64,000 bases of DNA from JAVBMB01 sp031552995 (GTDB lineage Bacteria > Bacillota > Clostridia > Oscillospirales > Butyricicoccaceae). A program made the position numbers and the translations under genes. Every line of letters starts with the position of its first letter. Positions within the stretch are counted from its first letter, which is position 1. The notes under the pieces are model-generated. The model worked only from the letters and a program-made list of their open reading frames with translations, was not told the origin of the DNA and did no database searches. The stretch spans positions 14,691 to 78,690 of the forward strand of contig JAVBMB010000001.1 of assembly GCA_031552995.1 (NCBI GenBank), written 5' to 3'. Below, one piece after another: positions 18,407 through 26,673 of this stretch.

Positions 18407-18721
18407 ATGTCAATCAAGGGCATAGAGAACCAAATCATGGTCACAAGGACGGCTGAGCTGTCCAAGGACACCAGCGCCCAGCTTAAGCGGGGCGAGCTGT
18501 CACAGCAGAACTTTGCCGAAAACGTCAAGGCGGCGGGAGAGCACGCGCAGAAGTCGGTGACGCGCACAGAGCAGTCGATGGGCGCGCAGATACATCCCGA
18601 CTCTGAAAGCGGCGATACGTATCAGCCGGGCGGCGGAGGCAAGCGTAGGGAGAGAGCTCCTTCCGACGGGGAGCTGTCCGTCGGGTCGGATGAGGAGCAT
18701 ATAATAGACATTAAAGTTTGA
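18407..18721 (+). CDS. Small unassigned protein of the flagellar operon
   Basis: A 104-residue hydrophilic protein, probably largely disordered after residue 55, with a Gly-rich turn (G-G-G-G-K-R-R-E-R) and an acidic C-terminal tail. AAGGAGG lies about 10 bases before ATG 18407, so translation is likely. No family is recognised. It sits between fapA and the SwrB-like gene and has no transmembrane segment or signal peptide. A role as an adaptor or scaffold in flagellar assembly would be a guess from position only. Confidence 0.6.
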   Translation: MSIKGIENQIMVTRTAELSKDTSAQLKRGELSQQNFAENVKAAGEHAQKSVTRTEQSMGAQIHPDSESGDTYQPGGGGKRRERAPSDGELSVGSDEEHIIDIKV

Positions 18722-18732
18722 GAGGTTTGACT

Positions 18733-19485
18733 ATGGAGCTGAAGTATTACGGGTTCGCATTTTTCATTTTTGTGCTGATTTGCCTGCTCATGGTGCTTTA
18801 CAATTTTTTATTCTCCGACCTCAAGCGGCAGCGCAAGCTGCTGGATGAAAAGGAGAACAAGCTGCTGCGCTTTTATCAAAGCGTAGAAGAGGCGCTTGAC
18901 GACTTTAATGACTCGGTTGAGAAGAGCTTTTCAGAGATGGACAGCCGGCTTAAGGAGCTTGGTGATTTGCACGCCGAGACCGAGCGCTTTATGCGCGAGA
19001 TTTCGGTGAGGATGCCGGACAAGCTGCCGCAACAAAGCCCCGCGGCGCAGCCGCCGGGCGCAAGGCCGCGCACTGTGCGCGGCGCGCCGCCTGTAAGCGA
19101 ATATGTGCCGCAGCCGCCGCTCCGTCAGCCGATGCCGTCGCTGAGGCCGCAGGCCGCGCCGCAGCAGGTCCCCGCGCAGACAGTTCAGGCAGCGCCGCCA
19201 CAGCAGCCCCCGGTTTTGCGCGAGACACCGAAGCCGCAGCATATAGATGTCAAAGCCGAAGATGTAAAGGACGAGCCCGCTGATTTTCAGCCCGCCGGCT
19301 TCCGCCGCGCGTTCGAGACAGCCTCGGCGCTAAGCGACAGCGAGCTTACGCCGCAGGAGGGCGCGAACCGCAACGAGCAGATACTGTCCATGGCCGAAAA
19401 GGGCATGGACCGCAGCGCCATAGCGAAAGAACTGGGAATCACGCTCAGCGAGGTCGATCTGGTCATCGGCATGGGCCGCGCGTAG
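18733..19485 (+). CDS. SwrB-like membrane coiled-coil protein (DUF6115-like C-terminus)
   Basis: A 250-residue protein: one N-terminal transmembrane helix (about residues 5-24), a charged coiled coil (25-95), a Pro/Gln/Ala-rich linker (98-165) and a C-terminal helix-turn-helix-like segment (S-M-A-E-K-G-M-D-R-S-A-I-A-K-E-L-G-I near 218-235). This is the architecture of Bacillus SwrB, which promotes assembly of the flagellar type III apparatus and in Bacillus also lies just downstream of the sigma-28 gene. Start ATG 18733 has GAGAGG upstream; TTG 18718 would overlap the previous gene. Homology to SwrB is inferred from architecture, C-terminal motif and position. Confidence 0.62.
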   Translation: MELKYYGFAFFIFVLICLLMVLYNFLFSDLKRQRKLLDEKENKLLRFYQSVEEALDDFNDSVEKSFSEMDSRLKELGDLHAETERFMREISVRMPDKLPQQSPAAQPPGARPRTVRGAPPVSEYVPQPPLRQPMPSLRPQAAPQQVPAQTVQAAPPQQPPVLRETPKPQHIDVKAEDVKDEPADFQPAGFRRAFETASALSDSELTPQEGANRNEQILSMAEKGMDRSAIAKELGITLSEVDLVIGMGRA

Positions 19486-19552
19486 GCGTTCTCGGCACGG
19501 GCGGATGCCCCGCGCGCCTTTGCGGCCTGGCTGAAAAATATAATATTTTTTT

Positions 19553-19605
19553 GTTCCTCACCTGTTAAGTTTCGGCGGAAAAGTCCGAAATAATAGATGA
19601 GGAAC
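19553..19605 (+). repeat. Nested inverted repeats enclosing the flgF promoter
   Basis: GTTCCTCA (19553-19560) is the exact reverse complement of TGAGGAAC (19598-19605), and inside it TTTCGG (19570-19575) matches CCGAAA (19585-19590). The arms lie on both sides of the sigma-28-type promoter, with the right arm at the expected transcription start. Confidence 0.6.
19565..19591 (+). promoter_or_regulatory. Sigma-28 (FliA) promoter upstream of flgF
   Basis: TTAAGTTT (19565-19572), an 11-base spacer and TCCGAAAT (19584-19591) match the sigma-28 consensus TAAAGTTT-N11-GCCGATAA at 7 of 8 and 5 of 8 positions with exact spacing. It would start transcription near 19598 and drive flgF through yviE. The homologous flhO-flhP operon of Bacillus subtilis is also sigma-D dependent. 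Confidence 0.68.
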
Positions 19606-19659
19606 TCTGGTTATTTTTTTAGCTGCGGATGTAACCGATTTTTACTTGCGGAGGGCGCT

Positions 19660-20421
19660 ATGACAAGAGGCTTTTTTATAGCCGGTACCGGCATGATGCT
19701 GCAGCGCCGGAACATGGAAGTAATTACAAGCAATATCACAAACGCCGACACCGTAGGCTATAAAAAAGATATTCTTACCTCGCGCACGTTTAACGATGTG
19801 CTGCTGGAGAGGATTAACGACACGGCCGTCGTCGGGCAGACGCGGCAGGTCGGGCCGCTTAACTGGGGCACCAGGGTCGACCAGCTGTATGTAGATTATC
19901 AGATCGGCAACTTCGAAGAGAGCGGAAACCCGACGGATATCGCGCTTGCGGGCGACGCGTTCTTTGCGCTCAACACCCCGCAGGGAGAGCGATATACGCG
20001 CGCCGGCAACTTTGTAGTCAACGCGCAGGGATACCTTACAAACCCCGACGGGCACGCGGTGCTTGGGCAGAACGGCCCGGTATACGTAGGCGGCAGGGAC
20101 TTCAGCGTCGACTCGCTTGGCAACATCGCGATAGACGGCACAGTTACCGACCGCCTGCGGCTTGTGACCTTCGGCGACAACGCCGGGCTGCGCAAGCAGG
20201 GAGACAATCTCTATTTTTCGACAGGCGGGCAGCCGCAAGTCGCCGGAATCGGCGAGGTTGAGGTGCTTCAGGGGTTTACCGAAAACTCGAACGTCGATAT
20301 CGGGCGTGAGATGGTGGATATGATAACCGTGTACCGCACATACGAGACAAATCAGCGTATGCTGACAATGATAGATGAGACGGTCGGCAAGGCAGTCAAC
20401 GAAATCGGGAGACTTAGATAA
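19660..20421 (+). CDS. flgF: Flagellar rod protein FlgF/FlhO type
   Basis: A 253-residue axial protein of the FlgF/FlgG family. It has the N-terminal rod motif (I-T-S-N-I-T-N-A-D-T-V-G-Y-K-K near residues 23-37), the D1 segment A-L-A-G-D-A-F-F-A-L near 98-107 and the C-terminal motif F-T-E-N-S-N-V-D-I-G-R-E-M-V-D-M-I-T-V-Y-R-T-Y-E near residues 206-229. It probably forms the proximal part of the distal rod. ATG 19660 follows GCGGAGGG; the frame extends to 19597 but that covers the promoter leader. It overlaps flgG by one base. Confidence 0.93.
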   Translation: MTRGFFIAGTGMMLQRRNMEVITSNITNADTVGYKKDILTSRTFNDVLLERINDTAVVGQTRQVGPLNWGTRVDQLYVDYQIGNFEESGNPTDIALAGDAFFALNTPQGERYTRAGNFVVNAQGYLTNPDGHAVLGQNGPVYVGGRDFSVDSLGNIAIDGTVTDRLRLVTFGDNAGLRKQGDNLYFSTGGQPQVAGIGEVEVLQGFTENSNVDIGREMVDMITVYRTYETNQRMLTMIDETVGKAVNEIGRLR

Positions 20422-21191
20422 TGTATGAAGCCGTAATGATAGCCGCAACCGGGCTGAAAAGCCAGCAGCGCAGGCTTGACGTCATAGCCGACAACGTAGC
20501 GAATATAAACACGGTGGGCTTCAAGGGCGCAAGGGTGGATTTTAAAGACGCGCTGTACACGGCGCGCAGCCTGGGCCCGGTGGGCACGCCTGAGGGGAAT
20601 CTGCAAAAGGGCCACGGAACAATCGTCGGCGCCGCAAACCGCACATACCGCGACGGCAGCCAGCTTGTGACGAATAACGAGCTTGATTTTGCGCTTGAGG
20701 GCGAAGGGTACTTTGAGCTGGAGCGGCCGGACGGCGAAAGCATCTACACAAGGGCGGGCAACTATTACATCACACAGACAGACGGCGGACTGTACCTCGT
20801 CAACGCGAACGGGTACTTCCTTCACGATACGGCGGGCAACCGCATCACCATACCGGACGGCGCGCATTCAATCACGGTGAACCAGGCCGGGGAAATCAGC
20901 TACACAGTCGGCGGAGAGCCGGCGACAGGCCAGACGGTGGGCATGTTTACATTCACAAACATCACCGGGCTTGAGGCCGTGGGGACGAGCGCGTACCGCG
21001 AAAGCGCGGCCTCGGGGCAGAAGCTGAGAGCGCCGGCCGCACTTAAACAGGGGGCGCTTGAGGCGTCGAACGTTGACCTTAGCGAAGAGATGACGCGCAT
21101 GATTCGCGCACAGAGGGCATTTTCACTTGCTAGCCGCGCACTGCAGACGGCGGACGATATGGAAGGCATCGCCAACAACATGAGGAAATAA
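20421..21191 (+). CDS. flgG: Flagellar distal rod protein FlgG/FlhP type
   Basis: A 256-residue axial protein with the motif L-D-V-I-A-D-N-V-A-N-I-N-T-V-G-F-K near residues 19-35, F-A-L-E-G-E-G-Y-F-E-L near 91-101 and a C-terminal S-N-V-D-L-S-E-E-M-T-R-M-I-R-A-Q-R-A-F near 215-233. Together with FlgF it makes the distal rod to which the hook attaches. The start shares one base with the stop of flgF (TAATG), indicating coupled translation. Confidence 0.93.
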   Translation: MYEAVMIAATGLKSQQRRLDVIADNVANINTVGFKGARVDFKDALYTARSLGPVGTPEGNLQKGHGTIVGAANRTYRDGSQLVTNNELDFALEGEGYFELERPDGESIYTRAGNYYITQTDGGLYLVNANGYFLHDTAGNRITIPDGAHSITVNQAGEISYTVGGEPATGQTVGMFTFTNITGLEAVGTSAYRESAASGQKLRAPAALKQGALEASNVDLSEEMTRMIRAQRAFSLASRALQTADDMEGIANNMRK

Positions 21192-21212
21192 CACCGGCGA
21201 AAGGAAACGCGA

Positions 21213-21623
21213 ATGAGTATTATCCAATGCCAGTTTTGCCGCAAACCGTTTAACAGCCTCGGGTCCAGAATATGCCCGTCCTGCATGACTGAAATTGACG
21301 AGGCGTTTGTGAAAATCAGAGACTATCTGGACAGTCATCCGGGCAGCATCGGGGCAGATGAGCTGGCCAAGCGAACTGAAGTGCAAAAGGAGATTATACT
21401 TCATCTGATGCGCGACGGCAGGCTGATGGCAAAGGGCGTCACAGACGCGATACGGTGCGAGATGTGCCGCAAGCCGATACCGTCGGGCCGGATATGCGAC
21501 GACTGCAAGGCGGCGCTGAGCAAGGACCTCGGCTCGGTGCTCCCCAAACCGGCCGCGGCGCCGGAAAAGCCCGGGCGCAAGACCGATTCCAACCCGAAAA
21601 TGCACATAAAGCGGGATAAATAA
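21213..21623 (+). CDS. yvyF: YvyF-like flagellar operon zinc-ribbon protein
   Basis: A 136-residue protein with three Cys pairs arranged as zinc ribbons: C-Q-F-C near residues 6-9 with C-P-S-C near 22-25, and C-E-M-C near 87-90 with C-D-D-C near 100-103. Between them is a helical segment with a winged-helix look (A-K-R-T-E-V-Q-K-E-I-I-L-H-L-M near residues 52-66). This is the YvyF (TIGR03826) arrangement, found next to flgM in Bacillota. The protein is thought to be a flagellar regulator, but a mechanism is not established. Confidence 0.88.
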   Translation: MSIIQCQFCRKPFNSLGSRICPSCMTEIDEAFVKIRDYLDSHPGSIGADELAKRTEVQKEIILHLMRDGRLMAKGVTDAIRCEMCRKPIPSGRICDDCKAALSKDLGSVLPKPAAAPEKPGRKTDSNPKMHIKRDK

Positions 21624-21663
21624 ACCGCGTTACGATTTATTTTTGCGAGAGGGGGATTTTCAT

Positions 21664-21966
21664 ATGAAAATTAATCCCATTTCAGGAGCCGAGCTGTTCA
21701 AGGCCTATAAAAAGGTGCAGCCGGTGGCGGCCGACAAAAAAGTTGAGCCGCAGGGGATGGACAAGGTGACGTTCTCGGACGAGGCGCTTAGCTTTGCCAA
21801 GACAATGGACAAAGTGAGAGAGGCCCTTAACGATGCGCCAGCCGCCAAGAGACAGGACCGTCTTGACGCCATCGCCGACAAAATCCGCACGGGGCAATAC
21901 AAGGTCGACAGCAAAGATGTCGCGTCGAAGATGGTCTCCGACATCCTTGAGCGATACAAGGATTAA
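21664..21966 (+). CDS. flgM: Anti-sigma-28 factor FlgM
   Basis: FlgM binds FliA and keeps it inactive until the hook is finished; it is then exported. The 100-residue protein opens M-K-I-N-P-I and has a C-terminal helical FliA-binding region with R-Q-D-R-L-D-A-I-A-D-K-I-R-T-G-Q-Y-K-V near residues 63-81, a clear family signature. Start ATG 21664 has a GAGAGGGGG site; the frame extends upstream to 21643 without support. It lies in a sigma-28-type transcription unit, which would give the usual negative feedback on FliA. Confidence 0.95.
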   Translation: MKINPISGAELFKAYKKVQPVAADKKVEPQGMDKVTFSDEALSFAKTMDKVREALNDAPAAKRQDRLDAIADKIRTGQYKVDSKDVASKMVSDILERYKD

Positions 21967-21972
21967 TTTGAT

Positions 21973-22473
21973 ATGGATTTTTCCGGGATAATTGGCCTGC
22001 TCGACGAGCAGACCGCTGTTCAGACGCGGCTTGTCGCCCTGTCGCAAGAGAAGCGCAAGGTCATAATCGAGGGCGATACCGAGCGCCTTAACGCGATATC
22101 CGGCGAGGAGGCACGGCTTGTTCACAGCATGGGCGTGCTGGAAAAAAAACGCTCGCTCGCCGCGGCTCAGCTTGCACCGCAGCTTGGCGTCAAGCCGCAG
22201 GATGTGACGGTAAGCCTGCTGGTGACGCGCGCGCAGGGCGCGGATAAGCTGAAGCTGCAAGAGCTGCAAAAGCAGCTTTCGACCATGATTGCCACGCAGA
22301 AAAGTCTGAACGAAATGAATAAAAAACTGCTTGAGACCCATCTTGAGCATATTGATATGATGCTTAACATGATAATCGGCCCCGAAGACCCGCTTAACAA
22401 TCTGTACGGCGGTGACGGCGCGCAGGATAACGAGCGCCGCTCGACACCGGGGATATTTGACAAGCAGGTATAG
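21973..22473 (+). CDS. flgN: FlgN-like chaperone for hook-associated proteins
   Basis: FlgN binds the C-termini of FlgK and FlgL and escorts them to the export gate. This 166-residue protein is predicted to be almost entirely helical, with a central charged hairpin and a tail (G-G-D-G-A-Q-D-N-E-R-R) likely disordered. Family sequence conservation is low; the assignment relies on the order flgM-flgN-flgK-flgL, which is standard in Bacillota, and on length and helix content. Confidence 0.85.
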   Translation: MDFSGIIGLLDEQTAVQTRLVALSQEKRKVIIEGDTERLNAISGEEARLVHSMGVLEKKRSLAAAQLAPQLGVKPQDVTVSLLVTRAQGADKLKLQELQKQLSTMIATQKSLNEMNKKLLETHLEHIDMMLNMIIGPEDPLNNLYGGDGAQDNERRSTPGIFDKQV

Positions 22474-22481
22474 CGCGAGAT

Positions 22482-22504
22482 AAAGGCCGGCGGCGCCGGC
22501 TTTT
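22482..22504 (+). terminator. Terminator-like hairpin between flgN and flgK
   Basis: AAAG plus CCGGC (22482-22485 and 22487-22491, with G22486 bulged) pair with GCCGG and CTTT (22495-22503); T22501-22504 follow. It could lower transcription into flgK, or act only as an RNA stability element because the T run is short. Confidence 0.4.
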
Positions 22505-22530
22505 ATTCCCAAAAGAGAGGATTGACGACA

Positions 22531-24258
22531 ATGAGCATCCGCCCGACATTTTATGGCCTCGAGATAGGCAAGACCGGCCTGTATGTCAGCCAAAAAGGGC
22601 TTGACGTGACGGGACATAACGTCGCCAACGTCGACACGGCGGGCTACACCCGGCAGAGGCTTATAAATACATCATACGCGCCCTACAGCGGTGTTTCGCG
22701 CTTCCGTCCCAGCGACAACGCGCTTGTCGGCGGCGGCGCGCTGACGATGATACTCGACCAGACGCGCTCGCTGTTTCTAGACAGACAATACCGCACCGAG
22801 CAGACGCTGCTGTCCAAATGGGCGACGCGCACGCAGGGGCTGAACTATATCGAGGCGCTGTACGAGGGCACCGACGGCGAAGCGACGGTGACAGGCGTTG
22901 TAAACGGCCTGTTCGACGGCTTTAACGCGATGCTTAAGGAGGGCAATGACGCCCAGCAGCGCACATACCTGAAAGGCCAGGCCGACAAGCTGTGCGAGCA
23001 GTTCAAGCACATATACGACCAGCTTGTCGCGCAGCAGAAGGACCAGAATCTGGCGGCCGAAACGGTCGTCAATCAGATAAACACACTGTCGCAGAGCATG
23101 ACGGTGCTGAACAAAAAAATCGCTGCGTTTGAGCTTAACGGCCAGCCGGCCAACGACCTTCGCGACAAGCGCAACCTGATACTCGACCAGCTGTCGTCGC
23201 TTATCGACATCGAGTACGAGGGCGACGCCATAGGCGGTGTGTTTGAAGTTCGCACCGGCGGCAAGGTGCTTGTTCACCACAACACCGCAAACCTGCTGAC
23301 CGTCAGGAAGATCGACAACCCGCTTGGCGCGGGGTACGACGAGGTCAGCGAGGTGTGCTGGGATGACGATACCCCGGGCGTCACACCGGCCGACCTCGAG
23401 GCGTTTGACCTTACAAAGCTGACGGGCGGCGAGCTGCTTGGGCATCTCGAGCTGCGGGACAGCATGGACGCGGCCCGGCCGGGCGTGCCGTATTTTGTCA
23501 CACTGATGAATACTCTGGCACAGTCGATTGTATCGTCGGTCAACGCCGTGCATCGCACGGGCTATACTCACCCGTCAAGCGGCGCGGCATCGACGCAGGG
23601 CGTCAACTTCTTCCACAGCGAGCCGATGACCCGCGCGGCGGGCGAGCCGATACTGGACGCGAACGGAGACCCTGTGCTGGACGGCGGCGGAAACCCGACA
23701 TATTATGTCGGCGGCGAGCCCGCGCTGGACGCGGCCGGAAACCAGATGTACGATGTCAGCGGCATCACTGCGGGCAACCTTCGCCTGTCCAGCGAGGTGA
23801 TGGCGAGTGTGTTCAATATAGCGGCCTCATCGCTTGAAATCAATCTTGACGGCACAGCGCTTGAGGCCGGCAACCAGGAGATCGCGCGCAAGCTGTTCGC
23901 GCTTACATCTCAGCAGGATGTGATGCTTCAGGTGCCAAACCCCGACTACAACCCGGCCGACCCGGCGAGCGAGCGCTTTGTAACAAAGGGCATAGGCAGC
24001 TTCGAGGGGTTTATATCCTCTATAGTTCTCGATATCGCCGTCACGCTGGAACACAGCAAAGAGATGCAGGATACCCAGAACATACTGGCGCTCAGCGCCG
24101 ACAATCAGCGCACATCAATCGCCGGTGTGTCGCTGGATGAGGAGATGACGAACCTTATCAAATATAACCACGCGTATGGCGGCGCGTCGCGCGTCATCAC
24201 AACTATGGACGAGGCGCTGGACGTGCTGATAAACAAGATGGGCCGCGTCGGCCTGTAA
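22531..24258 (+). CDS. flgK: Hook-filament junction protein FlgK (HAP1)
   Basis: FlgK forms the first junction ring between hook and filament. The 575-residue protein has the N-terminal axial motif (V-T-G-H-N-V-A-N-V-D-T-A-G-Y-T-R-Q near residues 26-42) and the C-terminal D0/D1 motif (I-A-G-V-S-L-D-E-E-M-T-N-L-I-K-Y-N-H-A-Y near 530-549). A variable insertion near residues 365-415 contains short Gly/Asp/Pro-rich repeats of the type L-D-A-N/A-G-N/D-P. ATG 22531 lies 10 bases after AAAAGAGAGG; TTG 22522 is too close to it. Confidence 0.95.
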   Translation: MSIRPTFYGLEIGKTGLYVSQKGLDVTGHNVANVDTAGYTRQRLINTSYAPYSGVSRFRPSDNALVGGGALTMILDQTRSLFLDRQYRTEQTLLSKWATRTQGLNYIEALYEGTDGEATVTGVVNGLFDGFNAMLKEGNDAQQRTYLKGQADKLCEQFKHIYDQLVAQQKDQNLAAETVVNQINTLSQSMTVLNKKIAAFELNGQPANDLRDKRNLILDQLSSLIDIEYEGDAIGGVFEVRTGGKVLVHHNTANLLTVRKIDNPLGAGYDEVSEVCWDDDTPGVTPADLEAFDLTKLTGGELLGHLELRDSMDAARPGVPYFVTLMNTLAQSIVSSVNAVHRTGYTHPSSGAASTQGVNFFHSEPMTRAAGEPILDANGDPVLDGGGNPTYYVGGEPALDAAGNQMYDVSGITAGNLRLSSEVMASVFNIAASSLEINLDGTALEAGNQEIARKLFALTSQQDVMLQVPNPDYNPADPASERFVTKGIGSFEGFISSIVLDIAVTLEHSKEMQDTQNILALSADNQRTSIAGVSLDEEMTNLIKYNHAYGGASRVITTMDEALDVLINKMGRVGL

Positions 24259-24284
24259 GGCGTGACTGTATAGGAGGCTAATTC

Positions 24285-25334
24285 ATGCGCGTAACTAACT
24301 CGATGCTGGTAAGCAACTTTATGAACGACCTGAACAACTCGATGAACAGGATGGGAAAGCTGCAGACCCAGATGACAAACAACCGCAAATACGCACACAT
24401 AAGCGACGACCCGGTAAGCGTCATATACAGCCAGCAGGCGCGCTACAAGCTGCACAGGCTCGGGCAGTATCAGGATAATGTCGACATGGCGCAAAGCTGG
24501 CTTACATCGGCGGAAACAAGCGTCTTGGACCTCAACGAGGTCGCAAAAGCTGCCTACGAATCGCTGATTGACGCGCGTACCGATGTAAAAAGCGGCACCG
24601 ACAGGCAGAATGTGGCCAAATATCTGGGTCAGCTGCGCGACCATGTGCTGCAGGACCTTAATTCGACATTCGGAGACAAATATATATTCGGCGGCTATAA
24701 CACGACAGGCTATGTGGAGAACGGCGAGCTTGTCACCCCGTTCGGCTATGTGGACAAACCGGTGTACGCCGACCCGAGCGACCCGACGAGCGAGTTGCTT
24801 TATACCGAGCGCCGCCTTACATTCCACGGCATTGACATGATGACGACCGACCCCGCCGAGCAGACGAAGCTGCAGGAGCTTTTCGGCGAAAAGCTGACGT
24901 TCGACATCGGCCCCGGGCAGGAGATGGATGTGACGGTAAACGGCATCGACCTTGTAAGCTTTAAGTACGGCGCGCCGCCAAACGACGAGGCGATGAACCT
25001 GTATAACCTGCTCGACGAGGTCATGCGCTATGTCAACGACCCGGACAATTCCACACAGGATATACCTGACGAGCTTATATCCAAGCTGCAATCAGGGCAG
25101 AATCATCTGCTTAACCTGACGGCCGACATAGGCGGGCGCACATCGCGTCTTGACCTTGTGCAGGCCAGGTACGAGCGGGATGAAATAAATTACACACAGA
25201 TGAAATCCGACGCCGAGGACGCAGACCAGGCCGAGCTTATTATGCAGTATAAAATGGCCGAGGCGGTTTACAAGGCGGCCCTGTCGACAGGCGCGTATAT
25301 AATCCAGCCGACACTGATGGACTTCCTCAGATAA
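24285..25334 (+). CDS. flgL: Hook-filament junction protein FlgL (HAP3)
   Basis: FlgL is the second hook-filament junction protein, a truncated flagellin homologue. The 349-residue protein has the flagellin-like N-terminus (R-V-T-N-S-M-L with I-S-D-D-P-V-S near residues 40-46) and a C-terminal helix with Y-T-Q-M-K-S-D-A-E-D-A-D-Q-A-E-L near residues 303-318. AGGAGG precedes ATG 24285. It follows flgK by 26 bases and should be cotranscribed with it. Confidence 0.95.
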   Translation: MRVTNSMLVSNFMNDLNNSMNRMGKLQTQMTNNRKYAHISDDPVSVIYSQQARYKLHRLGQYQDNVDMAQSWLTSAETSVLDLNEVAKAAYESLIDARTDVKSGTDRQNVAKYLGQLRDHVLQDLNSTFGDKYIFGGYNTTGYVENGELVTPFGYVDKPVYADPSDPTSELLYTERRLTFHGIDMMTTDPAEQTKLQELFGEKLTFDIGPGQEMDVTVNGIDLVSFKYGAPPNDEAMNLYNLLDEVMRYVNDPDNSTQDIPDELISKLQSGQNHLLNLTADIGGRTSRLDLVQARYERDEINYTQMKSDAEDADQAELIMQYKMAEAVYKAALSTGAYIIQPTLMDFLR

Positions 25335-25431
25335 GCCGCAACTTGCGGATAATACAGCGATTTTTACCGAACCCGAAACCCGCGAAACAGTATATTGCAG
25401 CTGGATAGATGTTTTTTGGAGGTGTTTAGCG

Positions 25432-26040
25432 TTGTCCGCTATATCCAGGATACTGATTGAACAGCAATTCGCCAGTATCGGTATCAGCACAGTACACTCA
25501 CAACTGCATATCACAACCCCTCATCCGCAGATGACAATTCAAAATGTCGCGCCGGAGATGACTGTCGAAAGCGTCGGCCCGAGCTTTGAGATAGATTGGC
25601 AGGAAGTATACGGAGAATCGGGGCTTAAAAGGCCTGCGCCTCTGGCGAAAAGTATCAGGGACAGCGCATACGCCGATACGATGAGATCTGTCAGCACAAT
25701 ATCGCGGGACGGCGAGTTTTTGGGCGACGTCACAAAGCCGGGCAACCGGGTGGCTCAGCTCTCCAAGCAGAAAAACCACGCGACGCAGACCGAGATTAAC
25801 CTCAGCCTTATGCCCAGGAGGAAGCCGCAGGTCAAATGGGATACGGGGCATGTCAACATCAGCTGGTCACGCCATCAGCTCATCGTCGAGTGGGATACCG
25901 AGTTCATGCCGGAGTTTTCCGTAGAGCCGCCGTATTCGGTGGAGATTTTCCTGCGCAACAAGCCGCATATCACCATTTCCATCGCCGAGGATGAGGAGCC
26001 GCTGTACGGCCCGGGGCAGGCTGTTGACATAAACATGTGA
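25432..26040 (+). CDS. DUF6470 (YviE-like) flagellar operon protein
   Basis: A 202-residue protein like Bacillus YviE, which is found between flgL and fliW in Bacillota. It opens with a strand-rich domain (I-S-T-V-H-S-Q-L-H-I-T-T near residues 18-29) and ends with W-D-T-G-H-V-N-I-S-W near 137-146 and an acidic tail. The start appears to be TTG 25432: TTGGAGGTG lies 7 bases upstream and no ATG or GTG fits better. Function is unknown; expression with flgK-flgL is implied by the 97-base gap without a terminator. Confidence 0.78.
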   Translation: MSAISRILIEQQFASIGISTVHSQLHITTPHPQMTIQNVAPEMTVESVGPSFEIDWQEVYGESGLKRPAPLAKSIRDSAYADTMRSVSTISRDGEFLGDVTKPGNRVAQLSKQKNHATQTEINLSLMPRRKPQVKWDTGHVNISWSRHQLIVEWDTEFMPEFSVEPPYSVEIFLRNKPHITISIAEDEEPLYGPGQAVDINM

Positions 26041-26066
26041 CCGCAGCGGCATCATACAGTCACTTT

Positions 26067-26099
26067 ACCGGCGTATGTTTGGATGTACGCCGGTTTCTT
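26067..26099 (+). terminator. Terminator-like hairpin after yviE
   Basis: ACCGGCGTA (26067-26075) pairs perfectly with TACGCCGGT (26086-26094) across a 10-base loop, followed by a T-rich but interrupted run (TTTCTTG). It separates the late operon from the fliW-csrA promoter just downstream. Confidence 0.6.
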
Positions 26100-26111
26100 G
26101 TAATAAAGCAA

Positions 26112-26140
26112 TTGAAATGCAAAATAAAAACACATATAAT
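26112..26140 (+). promoter_or_regulatory. Sigma-A-type promoter for fliW-csrA
   Basis: TTGAAA (26112-26117), a 17-base spacer and TATAAT (26135-26140) make a near-consensus housekeeping promoter. Transcription would begin near 26147, 44 bases before fliW, giving fliW-csrA expression independent of sigma-28. Confidence 0.8.
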
Positions 26141-26190
26141 ATCAGTAAGCGGCGCGTGAACGACTGCGCCCGTGGGAAGGGTGGATATTA

Positions 26191-26673
26191 ATGCAGATTG
26201 ATACCGTCAGATTTGGGCAGGTAGAGGTAGACGAGAAGAAGATTATTACATTCCGCGACGGGCTGCCCGGGCTTGAGGAATACAAACAGTTCGCTACGCT
26301 TCGCTTCGAGGACGGCAACCCGATATTGTGGCTGCAATGCGTAACCGCGCCGGATATTTGCCTGCCGGTGCTTGACTCGTTCGCGACAGTGCCCGACTAC
26401 GCATTCAACATAAGCGACGCCGATGTTGAGGAGCTGGAAATAAACGGCCCGGAGGATTTGCATGTGATGTCGGTCATCGTCATACCGGACGATATCCAGC
26501 AGATGACAATGAACCTCGCGGCGCCGCTTATTATCAACACCCGGCTTGGCATCGCCAAACAGATTATACTCGGCGGTGGGGATTATATCGTACGCTTCCC
26601 AATCTTTGCCTATGTATGCCGGATGATAAAGGAGGGCGATGCAGATGCTGGTTCTGTCCAGGAAGATAAATGA
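26191..26673 (+). CDS. fliW: Flagellar assembly factor FliW
   Basis: FliW binds free flagellin and, when released, binds CsrA and relieves its repression of flagellin translation, coupling flagellin synthesis to export. The 160-residue protein has the family signatures F-x-x-G-L-P-G-L-E near residues 21-29 and F-V/A-T-V-P-D-Y-A-F near 64-71, plus N-L-A-A-P-L-I-I-N near 106-114. A GGAAGGGTGG site precedes ATG 26191. It overlaps csrA by 29 bases, so the two are translationally linked. Confidence 0.96.
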   Translation: MQIDTVRFGQVEVDEKKIITFRDGLPGLEEYKQFATLRFEDGNPILWLQCVTAPDICLPVLDSFATVPDYAFNISDADVEELEINGPEDLHVMSVIVIPDDIQQMTMNLAAPLIINTRLGIAKQIILGGGDYIVRFPIFAYVCRMIKEGDADAGSVQEDK

